From Streptomyces sp. NBC_01803 (GTDB lineage: Bacteria; Actinomycetota; Actinomycetes; Streptomycetales; Streptomycetaceae): a DNA stretch of 64,000 nt. Location of the stretch: assembly GCF_035917415.1 (NCBI RefSeq), contig NZ_CP109073.1, positions 2,998,501 through 3,062,500 of the forward strand, written 5' to 3'. Every line of letters begins with the position of its first letter. The first letter of the stretch is position 1. Shown here in pieces: positions 15,588 to 23,887 of the stretch. The translations under genes were made by a program, and so were the position numbers. A model generated the notes under the pieces. That model saw nothing but the letters and a program-made list of their open reading frames with translations, ran no database searches and was not told the DNA's origin.

Positions 15588-16244
15588 GTGGACGGACTCC
15601 CGGAGTACATCAGCCTCAACGGGCCGGACAATGTCGGCAAGACCACCCAGCTTCGTCGGCTCGCCGAGATGTCGCCGCGCTTCCAGCCGCTGGGCTCGGT
15701 ACACGAACATGATTCGGAGACCTGGCATCGGGTGGCGGGCGAGGGCTACGCGCGGTGGTGGTTCGAGACGTCCACGACCGCCGAGCTGACGCGCATGCTG
15801 ATCTCCGGCCACACCAAGCGTGCCACCGCCAAGGCGGTTGGCCGGGCAGGCTTGCTGGATCGCGGCAGACCGATGCTGTTGGCCGTCGCCGCCGCGACGT
15901 GTGCGCTGAAGGACGGCCTGACCGTACCGGCGGCGCTGGATCGCGTGACGGTACTCGCCGAGCAGCCGTCTCCGGACGAGACCTCGGTGCTCCTGCTGCC
16001 ATCCCGCGACCCTGACCGCAGCTACGCGATCACCAGCGCGCGGGAGAACCGCCCCTGGACCGGCGTGTATCCCGCCTACCAGCGTCTCCTGCACCAAGTC
16101 CTCCTGCTCCAGGCCGAACGCGGGACGTACCCCGTGGTCGTCCTGTGCGAAGGCCGATCGGCAGCCGATATCCACGCGGCGGTGGCCGGCCACCTCTCCT
16201 CCTACCTTCCGACCTCACAGCGCGCGGAAAGGAACAGCCCGTGA
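15588..16244 (+). CDS. Thymidylate-kinase-like P-loop protein
   Basis: A 218-residue protein with a P-loop at residues 11-20 (NGPDNVGKTT), as in dTMP kinases (usual form G-x-D-G-x-G-K-S/T), where N-V replaces the usual G-A pair. A later LLDRGRPML provides the D-R-x of the substrate-binding region. The rest is more divergent than a housekeeping kinase: no clear lid arginine cluster is visible. GTG 15588 lies five bases after the NUDIX stop, and its own stop overlaps the next start (GTGA). It probably phosphorylates a nucleotide or a nucleotide-linked intermediate in the pathway of this operon. Actual substrate unknown. Confidence 0.75.
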   Translation: MDGLPEYISLNGPDNVGKTTQLRRLAEMSPRFQPLGSVHEHDSETWHRVAGEGYARWWFETSTTAELTRMLISGHTKRATAKAVGRAGLLDRGRPMLLAVAAATCALKDGLTVPAALDRVTVLAEQPSPDETSVLLLPSRDPDRSYAITSARENRPWTGVYPAYQRLLHQVLLLQAERGTYPVVVLCEGRSAADIHAAVAGHLSSYLPTSQRAERNSP

Positions 16245-18046
16245 AGCCCCCCGATCACCCGCCTCCGCTGGTGCTCCCGCCCGGCCTGGTCCGAGCAACG
16301 GACTCGCTGAGCGCGAAGGATCAGCGACGTCTGGACGACGCCGTTACCAGACTGCACACGGTCAACGGTCGCCTGTGGGACGCCGAGGACCAGGTGCGCG
16401 ACACCAGCATCTCCACGCTGCGGGTGGCGGATCTCAAGCGGGAGATCGACCAGCTCAACGCCGAGCGGAACGCCTTGGCCGAACGAGCCGACGACATCCT
16501 CGTCGCTCTCGCGCCGACACCGCATCTCAACGCGCCCCCGCATACCGAGACGCTGGCCTCGACCGTGGACCGCCTCTCGGTGCTGACCCTGCGGATCTGG
16601 CACAACGAGCGCTCCGCGCGGTGCGACGACCTGGCCCGTCGACGTACGCCCGTGCTCCTGCGCCAGCGCACTGAGCTGTGTGCGGCCGTCGACGCCCTGG
16701 TCAACGACGTGCGAGCGGGACGCGTACGACTGCCCTCAGCCGCCCGCCACAAGCTGTACGGCCGTCCCGACGCCGGCACCACGGAGGTCACGCCGAGCCC
16801 TCGCCTTGAACGGGTCATCGCCTTCGGCGGGTTGAGCGAGTGCGGCAAGAGCACGAGCGCGGCGTTCGTTCAACACACCTGTGGAGCGCAGCGGCTCAAG
16901 ATGGGCTATCTCTTCCGCCAGGCCGCACAGCGTCATGGCCTGGCCGACCCGTACGCTCTCTCCGCCCGCCGTCAGGCCGAGCTGCTCCTCGACGAGCTGA
17001 ACCGCTTCGCCGAAGGGCACGCCGACCAGCGGCTGTTCACCATCGAGTCGGTCCACGACGACGCCTCCATCGCCGAGCTCAAGCAGCTCATGGGCGACCG
17101 CCTCCGGATCGTGTACCTGGACGCCGACTTCGCCGAGCGCGTACGACGCTCCGGCACGCCGGCACAAGCCGTGGCCGCCAAGGACGAGATCAAGATCAGT
17201 CGGGGAGCCCACCGCGTCGCCGCCTTCGCCGACCACGTCATCGACAACTCCGGCAGCGTCATCGCGCTGCGCGCCCAGCTCCGCCGCATCGCCAGTCCCG
17301 GTGGAATCGCGGGCCTGCGCACCGCCACGCCCTACGGCCTGGGCCTGTCGGCGGCCGCCGCCGGCGCGACCGCCGACCTCGTCGACGCCCTGCAACCGTG
17401 CAGCCCCGCGGTGGGCCTTGTCGCCCTCACCGGCAGTCCGGGTGAACACGCCTGGATCGCCGGCTGGTCCGACCTCGACCTGCTCGTCGTCGCCGACCCC
17501 CAGGCGACCGACGACGTGTCCGCCGCGGTCGCCCACTACCGGGAGGCCTTGAATAACGCGGCGTCTGTCGGGCTCACCCTGGCCACGGCAGCCGAACTGA
17601 GCGCCCGGCGCGTCACACCGCGCGTCGCCTTTGCCCTGCACCAGCTCCAAGAGGGAAGTCCCGTCCTCTACGCCTCCCCCGGACTGGAACTGCCGTTCAT
17701 CAATCGGCACGATTTGGCCCTCGCCGCGGTCCACGAGCTGCCGCAAGTCATCCTGGCCCTGCGCCGCCTGCGCGCCGACGCCCAGCCGGACAAGCTCCGG
17801 CAGCTGTACAAGCACATCGTCCTGGCCTGCCGACTCCTCCTGCGCGAGCACGGCAACTGGCTCGCGGGCGCCGACCGGATCCTCGCCGCCTCCGCCACAC
17901 TGCCCGGCTTCCCGAAGCTGGCCGTGCCCCCGCTCGCGGAAGTCGCCGCCGCCTGGCGCGAGGACAAGGCGCACGAGGCCCTCCCCTCGATCACCGCGGC
18001 GGCCGACCAACTCCTCGCCTGGTACGCCCACGACGTAGCCGCCTGA
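16241..18046 (+). CDS. Triple fusion: DUF4254, P-loop kinase and nucleotidyltransferase
   Basis: A 601-residue protein. GTG 16241 overlaps the previous stop. Residues about 15-175 resemble DUF4254, a helical domain with N-x-x-L-W-x-x-E-D at 42-50 and K-R-x-I-D-x-L-N at 67-74, met in glycan and heptose clusters. Residues about 190-380 are a P-loop kinase-like domain with GGLSECGKST at 196-205 and a later LRIVYLDADF strand as in adenylate and cytidylate kinases. Residues about 395-601 fit a Pol-beta type nucleotidyltransferase: GSPGEHAWIAGWSDLDLLVV gives the G-S and the D410-x-D412 pair. Such a chain could phosphorylate and nucleotidylate one intermediate. I do not know this fusion from any described pathway. 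The nucleotidyl domain could instead be a regulator. Confidence 0.7.
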   Translation: MKPPDHPPPLVLPPGLVRATDSLSAKDQRRLDDAVTRLHTVNGRLWDAEDQVRDTSISTLRVADLKREIDQLNAERNALAERADDILVALAPTPHLNAPPHTETLASTVDRLSVLTLRIWHNERSARCDDLARRRTPVLLRQRTELCAAVDALVNDVRAGRVRLPSAARHKLYGRPDAGTTEVTPSPRLERVIAFGGLSECGKSTSAAFVQHTCGAQRLKMGYLFRQAAQRHGLADPYALSARRQAELLLDELNRFAEGHADQRLFTIESVHDDASIAELKQLMGDRLRIVYLDADFAERVRRSGTPAQAVAAKDEIKISRGAHRVAAFADHVIDNSGSVIALRAQLRRIASPGGIAGLRTATPYGLGLSAAAAGATADLVDALQPCSPAVGLVALTGSPGEHAWIAGWSDLDLLVVADPQATDDVSAAVAHYREALNNAASVGLTLATAAELSARRVTPRVAFALHQLQEGSPVLYASPGLELPFINRHDLALAAVHELPQVILALRRLRADAQPDKLRQLYKHIVLACRLLLREHGNWLAGADRILAASATLPGFPKLAVPPLAEVAAAWREDKAHEALPSITAAADQLLAWYAHDVAA

Positions 18047-18114
18047 CCCGCGTTCCGCCGCACGCGACCGCATCCTCTTTCACCTTTCACCGCACCACCG
18101 ACAGGAGCCTCGCC

Positions 18115-18693
18115 ATGCCCGAAACCCTGGCCATACCACCGCGGTTCTCTGCCCGGATCATCGAACGCCTCAGCATTGGTCCCTCCAGCCGTCCCGAACG
18201 CGTCATCCACTCGCTCGACGGCGTGGAGGAGGCTGTCCGCCCCGCGGCACTCGCCGCCGCGGGCGCCGAGCTGTGGCAGCGCGCTCGCAGCGATATCCCC
18301 GGAATCCGGGACGGCATCGACTTCCTCCTGGGCCTGGACGCCGGCGGCATCCTGCCCACCGTCTCACTGGCCACGGCCGCTGAACTGCCGTACAAGATCG
18401 CGTGGAAGCTGCACCTCCCCCTGGACGGCGAGGTGCGCTTCACCGAACCGCATGCCACGCGCACCGACGTCTTCGCGTACGGCATCGCCGCCGGTCAGCG
18501 CATCCTGCTGGTCGACGACGAAATCACCACCGGCTGGACGCTCGCCAACCTGACCACCCGTCTTCGCGAAGCGGGAGCCATCCCCGTAGGAGCCGCATGC
18601 CTCGTCGAGGACACCGAACGCGGCGGACGGGCCCGCCTCGCCGAACTCGACCTCCCGCTCGTCTCCCTCGCTCACGTGGGAGCCTCACGGTGA
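18115..18693 (+). CDS. Type I phosphoribosyltransferase
   Basis: A 192-residue PRTase. The PRPP-binding loop ILLVDDEITTGWTL at about 130-143 is canonical (hydrophobic stretch, D-D/E, then T-T-G-x-T). The flexible-loop region and hood are typical of small purine-type enzymes, but the base acceptor cannot be read. It starts 68 bases after the fusion gene; ACAGGAG lies before ATG 18115. Its stop overlaps the next start (GTGA). Within the operon it could attach ribose 5-phosphate to a base or remove it, feeding the kinase and nucleotidyltransferase steps. Confidence 0.85.
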   Translation: MPETLAIPPRFSARIIERLSIGPSSRPERVIHSLDGVEEAVRPAALAAAGAELWQRARSDIPGIRDGIDFLLGLDAGGILPTVSLATAAELPYKIAWKLHLPLDGEVRFTEPHATRTDVFAYGIAAGQRILLVDDEITTGWTLANLTTRLREAGAIPVGAACLVEDTERGGRARLAELDLPLVSLAHVGASR

Positions 18694-19856
18694 CCACCAC
18701 AGCGCCAACGGCCCACTTCCGCCCCGGAACCCACGTGACGGGCGAGCACGAGGTGCACAGCACACCACTCGGCTACGACCGCGCGACCCTCCCCGCTGGC
18801 GCCCTCCTGCCGCTCCCCGCATCCGACGCGCTCGTCGAGGGCGTGAGCCACGCCACCACTGTGGAGCTGGCCTTCCACGGCAAGCTCGGCGACAGCCTCC
18901 TCGCCCTGTCCGCTGCACGAGCGGCCCTCGACTGGCTCGCTCAGCGGATGGACGCCGTACCCGTCAATGTCCGCGCCTCAGGTCCCCACGCCGACCTCGT
19001 GCGCCGCACGAGTCTCCTCGCCCAAGCCGTGCCATCCACGGCGCCCGAAGGATCTCGCCTTCTCATCGGCGACCGGGCGGGCATCGCGGCCCGAGGCGCT
19101 GAAGCCGCGACCAGCCTGGTGTGCGATCCAGCGGCACCGCCCTGTTGGTCCGCGGACGGCATCGCACACACCTCGCTCCCCAACCGCTACTACCTGGCGC
19201 TCGAACGCCGCCTCGGCGTCCGTCTGCCGACAGACCCGCCCTTCACTCCGCAGTTGGTGGCCCGGCCGAACTGGCTGGTGCGGCGTCTCCGAGCGACCGG
19301 CTGGTTCGAGGGCATCACCCTGGCCGCCATCACGGCCACCAGCCGACCCGACCTCAAGGACTACACCGCACAGCGCTACATCGAGGTGGCCCAACTCCTC
19401 GCACAGATTCTCAACGCCCAGGTCCGGCTCCTCCTCATCGGCGGACACCATGCGAGCGGGTCCCGCATTACGGCCGCCGACGCAAACGCGCAACTCCAGT
19501 CCCTCCGCCTGGACGGCCTCCCGGTCAATGACCTCGCCGACCTGCTCCCGCATTGCTCCCTCGTCATCGGCAACGACACCGGCCTCACCCACCTCGCCGC
19601 CCTGTCCCGTGGCGAGACAGGCGAAGGACCGCACGTCATCGGCCTGCACGCCCGCCACAGCCACAGCAAATGGAACACCGGCCTGCCCCACCACCATGCC
19701 GTGAGCACCGTCTTCGCCCACCAGATGCACCAAGGCGACCTCTGCCCGGTACGCGACGCTCTCACCCCCACCGATGATGACTGCCACCTCGACGCCGTCG
19801 CCCCAGCCTGGCTGGCCAGCATCTGTGCCGAACTCCTCCTGGGAGGCGTCCGATGA
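18690..19856 (+). CDS. GT9 heptosyltransferase-like glycosyltransferase
   Basis: A 388-residue GT-B enzyme of the GT9 (ADP-heptose:LPS heptosyltransferase) type. The N-terminal domain has VELAFHGKLGDSLLALSAAR, which matches the G-x-x-G-D-x-x-L loop of the family; the C-terminal donor domain has VIGNDTGLTHLAAL, the S/N-D-T/S-G-x-x-H signature. A late HSKWNTG and CPVRD occupy the donor-pocket end. In Gram-negative bacteria such enzymes use ADP-heptose to build LPS; in a Gram-positive actinomycete without LPS the acceptor must be something else. GTG 18690 overlaps the previous stop, and ATGA joins it to the next gene. The donor sugar is not known. Confidence 0.8.
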   Translation: MTTTAPTAHFRPGTHVTGEHEVHSTPLGYDRATLPAGALLPLPASDALVEGVSHATTVELAFHGKLGDSLLALSAARAALDWLAQRMDAVPVNVRASGPHADLVRRTSLLAQAVPSTAPEGSRLLIGDRAGIAARGAEAATSLVCDPAAPPCWSADGIAHTSLPNRYYLALERRLGVRLPTDPPFTPQLVARPNWLVRRLRATGWFEGITLAAITATSRPDLKDYTAQRYIEVAQLLAQILNAQVRLLLIGGHHASGSRITAADANAQLQSLRLDGLPVNDLADLLPHCSLVIGNDTGLTHLAALSRGETGEGPHVIGLHARHSHSKWNTGLPHHHAVSTVFAHQMHQGDLCPVRDALTPTDDDCHLDAVAPAWLASICAELLLGGVR

Positions 19857-20995
19857 CGCCATCCACCGGGCGTCGTTGGTCGATCGGGCCCCTGCGGCGC
19901 TTCACGCGCAATCTGCTGCTCCCCGTGAACGCCGCAGGCAGTCCGCTCCTCTTGAAGTACACCCGCCACCCCGCCGAGGCCCGCGAAGAGATCCGAGGCC
20001 ACCGCCAAGTCTCTGCCAACTACCGAGTCCCCACGCTCCATGCCCACTTGCGCGTCCCCGGCGGACACCTCGTGGTCTACGAACGGCTCCCGGCAGGACG
20101 CGACCGGGGCCTCCTCCTCGACCTCCTCAACACCGAGCAGCCCACCCCCGACCTCACGCGCTACCTCGACGACCTCACCAGCCACTACCGACACGTCATC
20201 CTCAGCACCGCGCGCCTGGCGGACCCGACCGACATCATCCGCAAGCTCTACTGGGACCGCGCCGCCCCCGGCGGACGCCTCGACCACTACTACGCGGACA
20301 CCGATCCCCTCCTCACCGTCGGGACCGACCACCTGCCCCTGTCCCAACTCGCGGGCTACACCCTCCACATCAACGGCGACGAGCTTCACCTCGACTGGAC
20401 CGCGACGCTCACCGACCTGAAGCGGCACTTCCACTCCAACGAACCGGTCTGGGCCGCCATCACCCAGGGAGACCCCACCGACGTCAACCTGGCTCACCCG
20501 CTCGCCTGGCTGGACCTCGACACCGGCGGCCTGAACAGCATCGCGGGCGAGTTCGCCAACTACCTCTGGTACACCACCGCCCTCGGCGGCTGGCTCGTCC
20601 CCACCTACAACCCCGCAGCCTTCGCCGACCACCCCGCCACCCTCACCCGCCTGCCCGCCAACACCCCCGAACTGCACAAGGCGCGTATCGACATCGGCAA
20701 CCGCGTGATCACCGTCTCCTACACCCTGCGGCTCTCCCAACCCCGCCGCCTCGCGGCAGCCACCTACTGGCACCGGCTCGTCCAGCCCGTCGCCGCCGAA
20801 CTCTGGCCCGACACGAACCTCGCCGACATCCTGCGCCCCTACGTGGCCATGCGCATCCTCGCCGTCTACAACCTCGACGACCTCGCCCCCGCAGACCGGC
20901 TGGTCCTCATCATCCGACTCGCGGAAGTCATGAGCGGCGACTTCTCCGCGGAGTCCTTCTTCCTTGCCCCGGAGCCAGCATGTCCAGCCTCCTGA
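19853..20995 (+). CDS. Aminoglycoside-phosphotransferase-like kinase
   Basis: A 380-residue protein with a protein-kinase-like fold of the APH/choline kinase group. The N-lobe has a glycine-poor nucleotide loop and LLLKYT with the likely ATP lysine. The catalytic loop reads QGDPTDVNLAHP at about 205-216 (Asp207, Asn212; the usual H-x-D is Q-G-D). The metal site follows as WLDLDTGG near 219-226. Small-molecule hydroxyl groups are the normal substrate; a sugar is a fair guess. It overlaps both neighbours (ATGA at its start and 16 bases with the SDR gene at its end). The His-to-Gln change in the catalytic loop is tolerated in some relatives. Confidence 0.75.
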   Translation: MTPSTGRRWSIGPLRRFTRNLLLPVNAAGSPLLLKYTRHPAEAREEIRGHRQVSANYRVPTLHAHLRVPGGHLVVYERLPAGRDRGLLLDLLNTEQPTPDLTRYLDDLTSHYRHVILSTARLADPTDIIRKLYWDRAAPGGRLDHYYADTDPLLTVGTDHLPLSQLAGYTLHINGDELHLDWTATLTDLKRHFHSNEPVWAAITQGDPTDVNLAHPLAWLDLDTGGLNSIAGEFANYLWYTTALGGWLVPTYNPAAFADHPATLTRLPANTPELHKARIDIGNRVITVSYTLRLSQPRRLAAATYWHRLVQPVAAELWPDTNLADILRPYVAMRILAVYNLDDLAPADRLVLIIRLAEVMSGDFSAESFFLAPEPACPAS

Positions 20996-21741
20996 CAGGA
21001 CGGACCGCCCTCATCACCGGCGCGACCGGCGGCATCGGCTCGGCCCTCAGCCGCCGCATCGCGGCCCAGGGCGCGGCCATCGCACTCACCCACCTCAACG
21101 ACCACCGGGCCGCCGAAACCCTCACCACCGACATCACCACCCACGGCGGAACCGCCATCCCCCTCGAAGCAGACCTGCGAGACGCCGACGCCCTCGAAGT
21201 CCTGTGCCGCCGCGCCACGTCGCGCATCGGCCCGATCGACATCCTGATCAGCAACGCTGGCGCCTACCCACGCGTCCCCTGGCCGACCATGACCCCCACC
21301 GACTGGCACGAAGCCCTCGACATCAACCTCACCAGCCACTACCTCCTCGCCCGAGCCCTTACCCCCGCCATGACCGCCCGAGGCCACGGCCGCGTCATCA
21401 CCATCGGCTCCGTCCTGGCCGTCGCGGGCCGCCACGACCTCGCCGGATACATCAGCGCCAAGGCTGGCCTCGAAGGACTCACCCGTGCCCTGGCCCGAGA
21501 ACTCGGCCCCGCCGGCATCACCGCCAACTGCGTCGCGCCCGGCTCCATCCAGGTGTCCGCCGAGAACGCCGTCGTCGACGACTCCGTCGCCATGACCGCC
21601 CGCCAACTGGCCCGCCAGTGCATACAGCGCCGAGGAATCCCCGACGACATCGCAGCCGTCGTCGCCTTCCTCGCCTCCGACGACGCCGGGTTCATCACCG
21701 GCCAGACCCTGCGCGTGGACGGAGGCTGGATCCTTGGCTGA
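20980..21741 (+). CDS. Short-chain dehydrogenase/reductase
   Basis: A 253-residue classical SDR. The NAD(P) loop TGATGGIG lies at residues 13-20, NAG at 92-94, Ser144, and YISAK gives Tyr157 and Lys161, so the catalytic set is complete. The C terminus with GQTLRVDGGW is standard. ATG 20980 overlaps the kinase gene, and its stop overlaps the start of the phosphatase gene. It probably oxidises, reduces or epimerises a hydroxyl group on the operon's sugar or nucleotide intermediate. Confidence 0.87.
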   Translation: MSSLLTGRTALITGATGGIGSALSRRIAAQGAAIALTHLNDHRAAETLTTDITTHGGTAIPLEADLRDADALEVLCRRATSRIGPIDILISNAGAYPRVPWPTMTPTDWHEALDINLTSHYLLARALTPAMTARGHGRVITIGSVLAVAGRHDLAGYISAKAGLEGLTRALARELGPAGITANCVAPGSIQVSAENAVVDDSVAMTARQLARQCIQRRGIPDDIAAVVAFLASDDAGFITGQTLRVDGGWILG

Positions 21742-22315
21742 CATCTGGCTCATGCGCCACGCCGCCTACGAAGGCCACCGCCCCGGCTACCACGCCCCAC
21801 CCAACGCCGCCCTCACCCCCGAGGGCCACGACCAGATCCGCCATGCCCTCCCCCTACCCGACGGCATCACCGGCATCGTCACCAGCCCGCTCCTCCGAGC
21901 CCGCCAGACGGCGGAAGCCCTTCGCTCCCTCACCGGACTCCCCATCGTCGCCACCACCGACCTCCTTGCCGAATGGCACGCCCCCACCGCCGTCCACGGC
22001 CACACCCCCGACACCTACCCACCCGCCTACCGCACTTGGCGAACCCACCGCACCACCTACCCCGACCTCGCCTACGAAGACGGCGAGTCCCTCACCACCC
22101 TCCACACCCGAGCCACCCACTGCGCTCACTATCTACGCGGCCTCACCGAACAGCGCCAAGGCCCCGTCCTCGCCATCTCCCACAAGCTCCTCCTCGGCGT
22201 CCTCCTCCGCCTTCCCCAGGGCCCCGCGTCTTTCGAAGCCACCGTCCATACCCCTTGGCCCTTCGCTACGGTCAAGTTCCTGCCGCGCCCGAGCTGCGAC
22301 GGAGCCCAACGATGA
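21734..22315 (+). CDS. Histidine phosphatase (phosphoglycerate-mutase-like)
   Basis: A 193-residue enzyme of the histidine phosphatase superfamily. LMRHA at residues 6-10 supplies Arg8 and the phosphoacceptor His9; SPLLRARQTAEAL provides the second arginine; the second catalytic histidine lies in AISHKLL. The start appears to be TTG 21734, eight bases inside the SDR gene. It has no signal peptide, so it acts in the cytoplasm. It may remove a phosphate from the pathway intermediate. A second, broken family member lies upstream of SerRS at 11041-11730. Confidence 0.85.
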   Translation: MADIWLMRHAAYEGHRPGYHAPPNAALTPEGHDQIRHALPLPDGITGIVTSPLLRARQTAEALRSLTGLPIVATTDLLAEWHAPTAVHGHTPDTYPPAYRTWRTHRTTYPDLAYEDGESLTTLHTRATHCAHYLRGLTEQRQGPVLAISHKLLLGVLLRLPQGPASFEATVHTPWPFATVKFLPRPSCDGAQR

Positions 22316-22479
22316 GCCCCCGCCGTACGCTCCGCCTCTTCCTCGCACGCCGAGCCGGCGAGGTACGCCGCCACCTCGCGGCCTCCCTGCTCACCATCGC
22401 GCTGGTCGTCCTGATCTTCGGCCTCATCGGTTACCCCTTGGCCACCCTCGCCGCCGGAATGCCGACTGTCATCGCTTAA
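22312..22479 (+). CDS. Small single-span membrane protein ending the operon
   Basis: Fifty-five residues. ATG 22312 overlaps the phosphatase stop as ATGA, so it is coupled. A basic N terminus with eight arginines (residues 4-20) is followed by a hydrophobic span at about 24-48 (LLTIALVVLIFGLIGYPLAT). The inside-positive rule places the N terminus in the cytoplasm. It has no known family. As the last gene of an operon of soluble enzymes it may anchor the enzymes or act as an exporter accessory; this is a guess. Confidence 0.6.
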   Translation: MSPRRTLRLFLARRAGEVRRHLAASLLTIALVVLIFGLIGYPLATLAAGMPTVIA

Positions 22480-22486
22480 CGCCCGA

Positions 22487-22830
22487 GGCGGCATCGACGA
22501 TCACCGACGTCCAGTCCAACTTGCCGCGCCTACCGAGTTCGTCCAGCACCGCCCGGTGCAGCCGACGCCACAGACCCGCTTCCGTCCAGGCGGTGAACCG
22601 GCGGGGTGCGCGGTGGCCGACGAGACACCGAATGTCGGCGGCAGATGCCGCCACGCACACCCGCTGGTCAGCACGTACACCACAGCGGTGAACACCGCCC
22701 GCTCGTCCGGCGGCGACGTACCGCTGCCCTGGCAACGCGGCGTGAACGACGGCAGAAACGCCGCGACCAGATCCCATAACCCGTCGGGAACCAGCCGCCG
22801 CCGCGAAAGATCAGCACCCACAAAGAGCAA
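22487..22830 (-). pseudogene. IS5-family transposase N-terminal remnant
   Basis: Minus-strand frames give the start of an IS5-type transposase: RRLVPDGLWDLVAAFLPSF, then GCAWRHLPPTFGVSSATAH, then in another frame RRFTAWTEAGLWRRLHRAVL and DWTSVIVDAAS. One frameshift near 22600 and loss of everything after VDAAS, including the DDE catalytic core, make it a dead fragment. It separates the SerRS/GT9 cargo from the restriction island and may mark the junction where they were joined. Confidence 0.75.
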
Positions 22831-22951
22831 TATGCCGCACCTGACGACACAGCCACATGAGACATCATCTCAGCGGCATTGGTCTGCGGGAAGTCCCGCC
22901 GGGGTTAATTCGACTACTGCGTTTCCTGATCACTCGTCGGCATCGAGGAGA

Positions 22952-23824
22952 TCAGCCTGAAGTGATCGCCTCGGGTGATGCCTCCGGCTCGGTCTCGACC
23001 ACCTCGCCAGAACGGTAGTACCGCCAGGCACTCTTGTACTCGTTCGGGGAGTCCGGGTACATGATCACATACCCCATGAGAGCGGCGATCTGCCAGGCAT
23101 CTGAAAGCGCCTCGGATACCGATTGGAACGCCTCGTTGGCGGACAGGCCGACCTGCGGCACAGCCAGGAAGATCGACTTCGAGCGCGGCGGCTCGACGTA
23201 CCGGAAGTTGTATGGCAGTCCGTTCTTGAGCGCCTTGAGGAAGGTGCTCAGCGCGATCTGCCCGGGCTTCAGACCCTCGACACGACGATCAAGGTCGATC
23301 GGGAAGATAACGTCGAAGTGGTTTATTTTAAGGACCGTGCTGTCACGCTGACGCCCCGGGTCCTTATTACCGAACCCGTTGTTGTTCCAAGGTATGTTGC
23401 CCATTTCCTTGTGGTGGCTTATGAGCAGCTGCTCGGGTGCTAGGGCGGAGAAGTCCTCATCTACGTACAGGCAGGAGAATGTAACGTCGCGAAGGTCGAT
23501 GTTGCGCCGGCCCGAGAGCTTCCGCAGATGGTTGGCCAGTCGACTGGGCAGGGACTTATCAGCCTTGCCCACATAGACGAACTCACCGTGAAGGTAGAGC
23601 TGGTAGACGCCGGGGCGCTCGTCGAGACTGGCTAGGCACTGCTCGGCGAGCGGGGCGCGGCGGAGGCGCGTCAGCGCGTGGGCCAGTTGATCGCCAAGCG
23701 CCTTGGTGATGCTCAACCGGAAGTCATCGTGGTAGATGCCACGGCCGTCTGACCTGGCCGCCTGCGTCATTCTCTTGGACTCCTTCTGTCGCGTTGCCAC
23801 CACGAACCCTATGGTCTTGCTCAC
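22952..23824 (-). CDS. GIY-YIG restriction endonuclease, Eco29kI-like
   Basis: A 290-residue protein with a GIY-YIG nuclease core: GVYQLYL at 72-78, FVYVGKA at 82-88, and Arg95 in SRLANHL. The later NNNGFGNKDPGRQRDS matches the N-G-F-G-N-x-D-P-G stretch that I associate with R.Eco29kI-type enzymes (that enzyme cuts CCGCGG). A partner C5-cytosine methyltransferase starts 63 bases away on the other strand, so this is a type II restriction gene. The start could be at 23824 or at the internal ATG 23770. The recognition sequence here is unknown; relation to CCGCGG is an inference from family resemblance. Confidence 0.8.
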   Translation of the reverse strand: MSKTIGFVVATRQKESKRMTQAARSDGRGIYHDDFRLSITKALGDQLAHALTRLRRAPLAEQCLASLDERPGVYQLYLHGEFVYVGKADKSLPSRLANHLRKLSGRRNIDLRDVTFSCLYVDEDFSALAPEQLLISHHKEMGNIPWNNNGFGNKDPGRQRDSTVLKINHFDVIFPIDLDRRVEGLKPGQIALSTFLKALKNGLPYNFRYVEPPRSKSIFLAVPQVGLSANEAFQSVSEALSDAWQIAALMGYVIMYPDSPNEYKSAWRYYRSGEVVETEPEASPEAITSG

Positions 23825-23887
23825 TCATAGGCGACCCGTCCGGGTGGAAACCCGCCGTGATCACCAACTCCGCGGTATGGTTTCCCC

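Noticed and set aside
19376..20773. 465-codon minus-strand open frame opposite GT9 and kinase genes
   Set aside because: Gly- and Val-rich mirror of coding DNA; the plus-strand genes have clear motifs and coupled starts.
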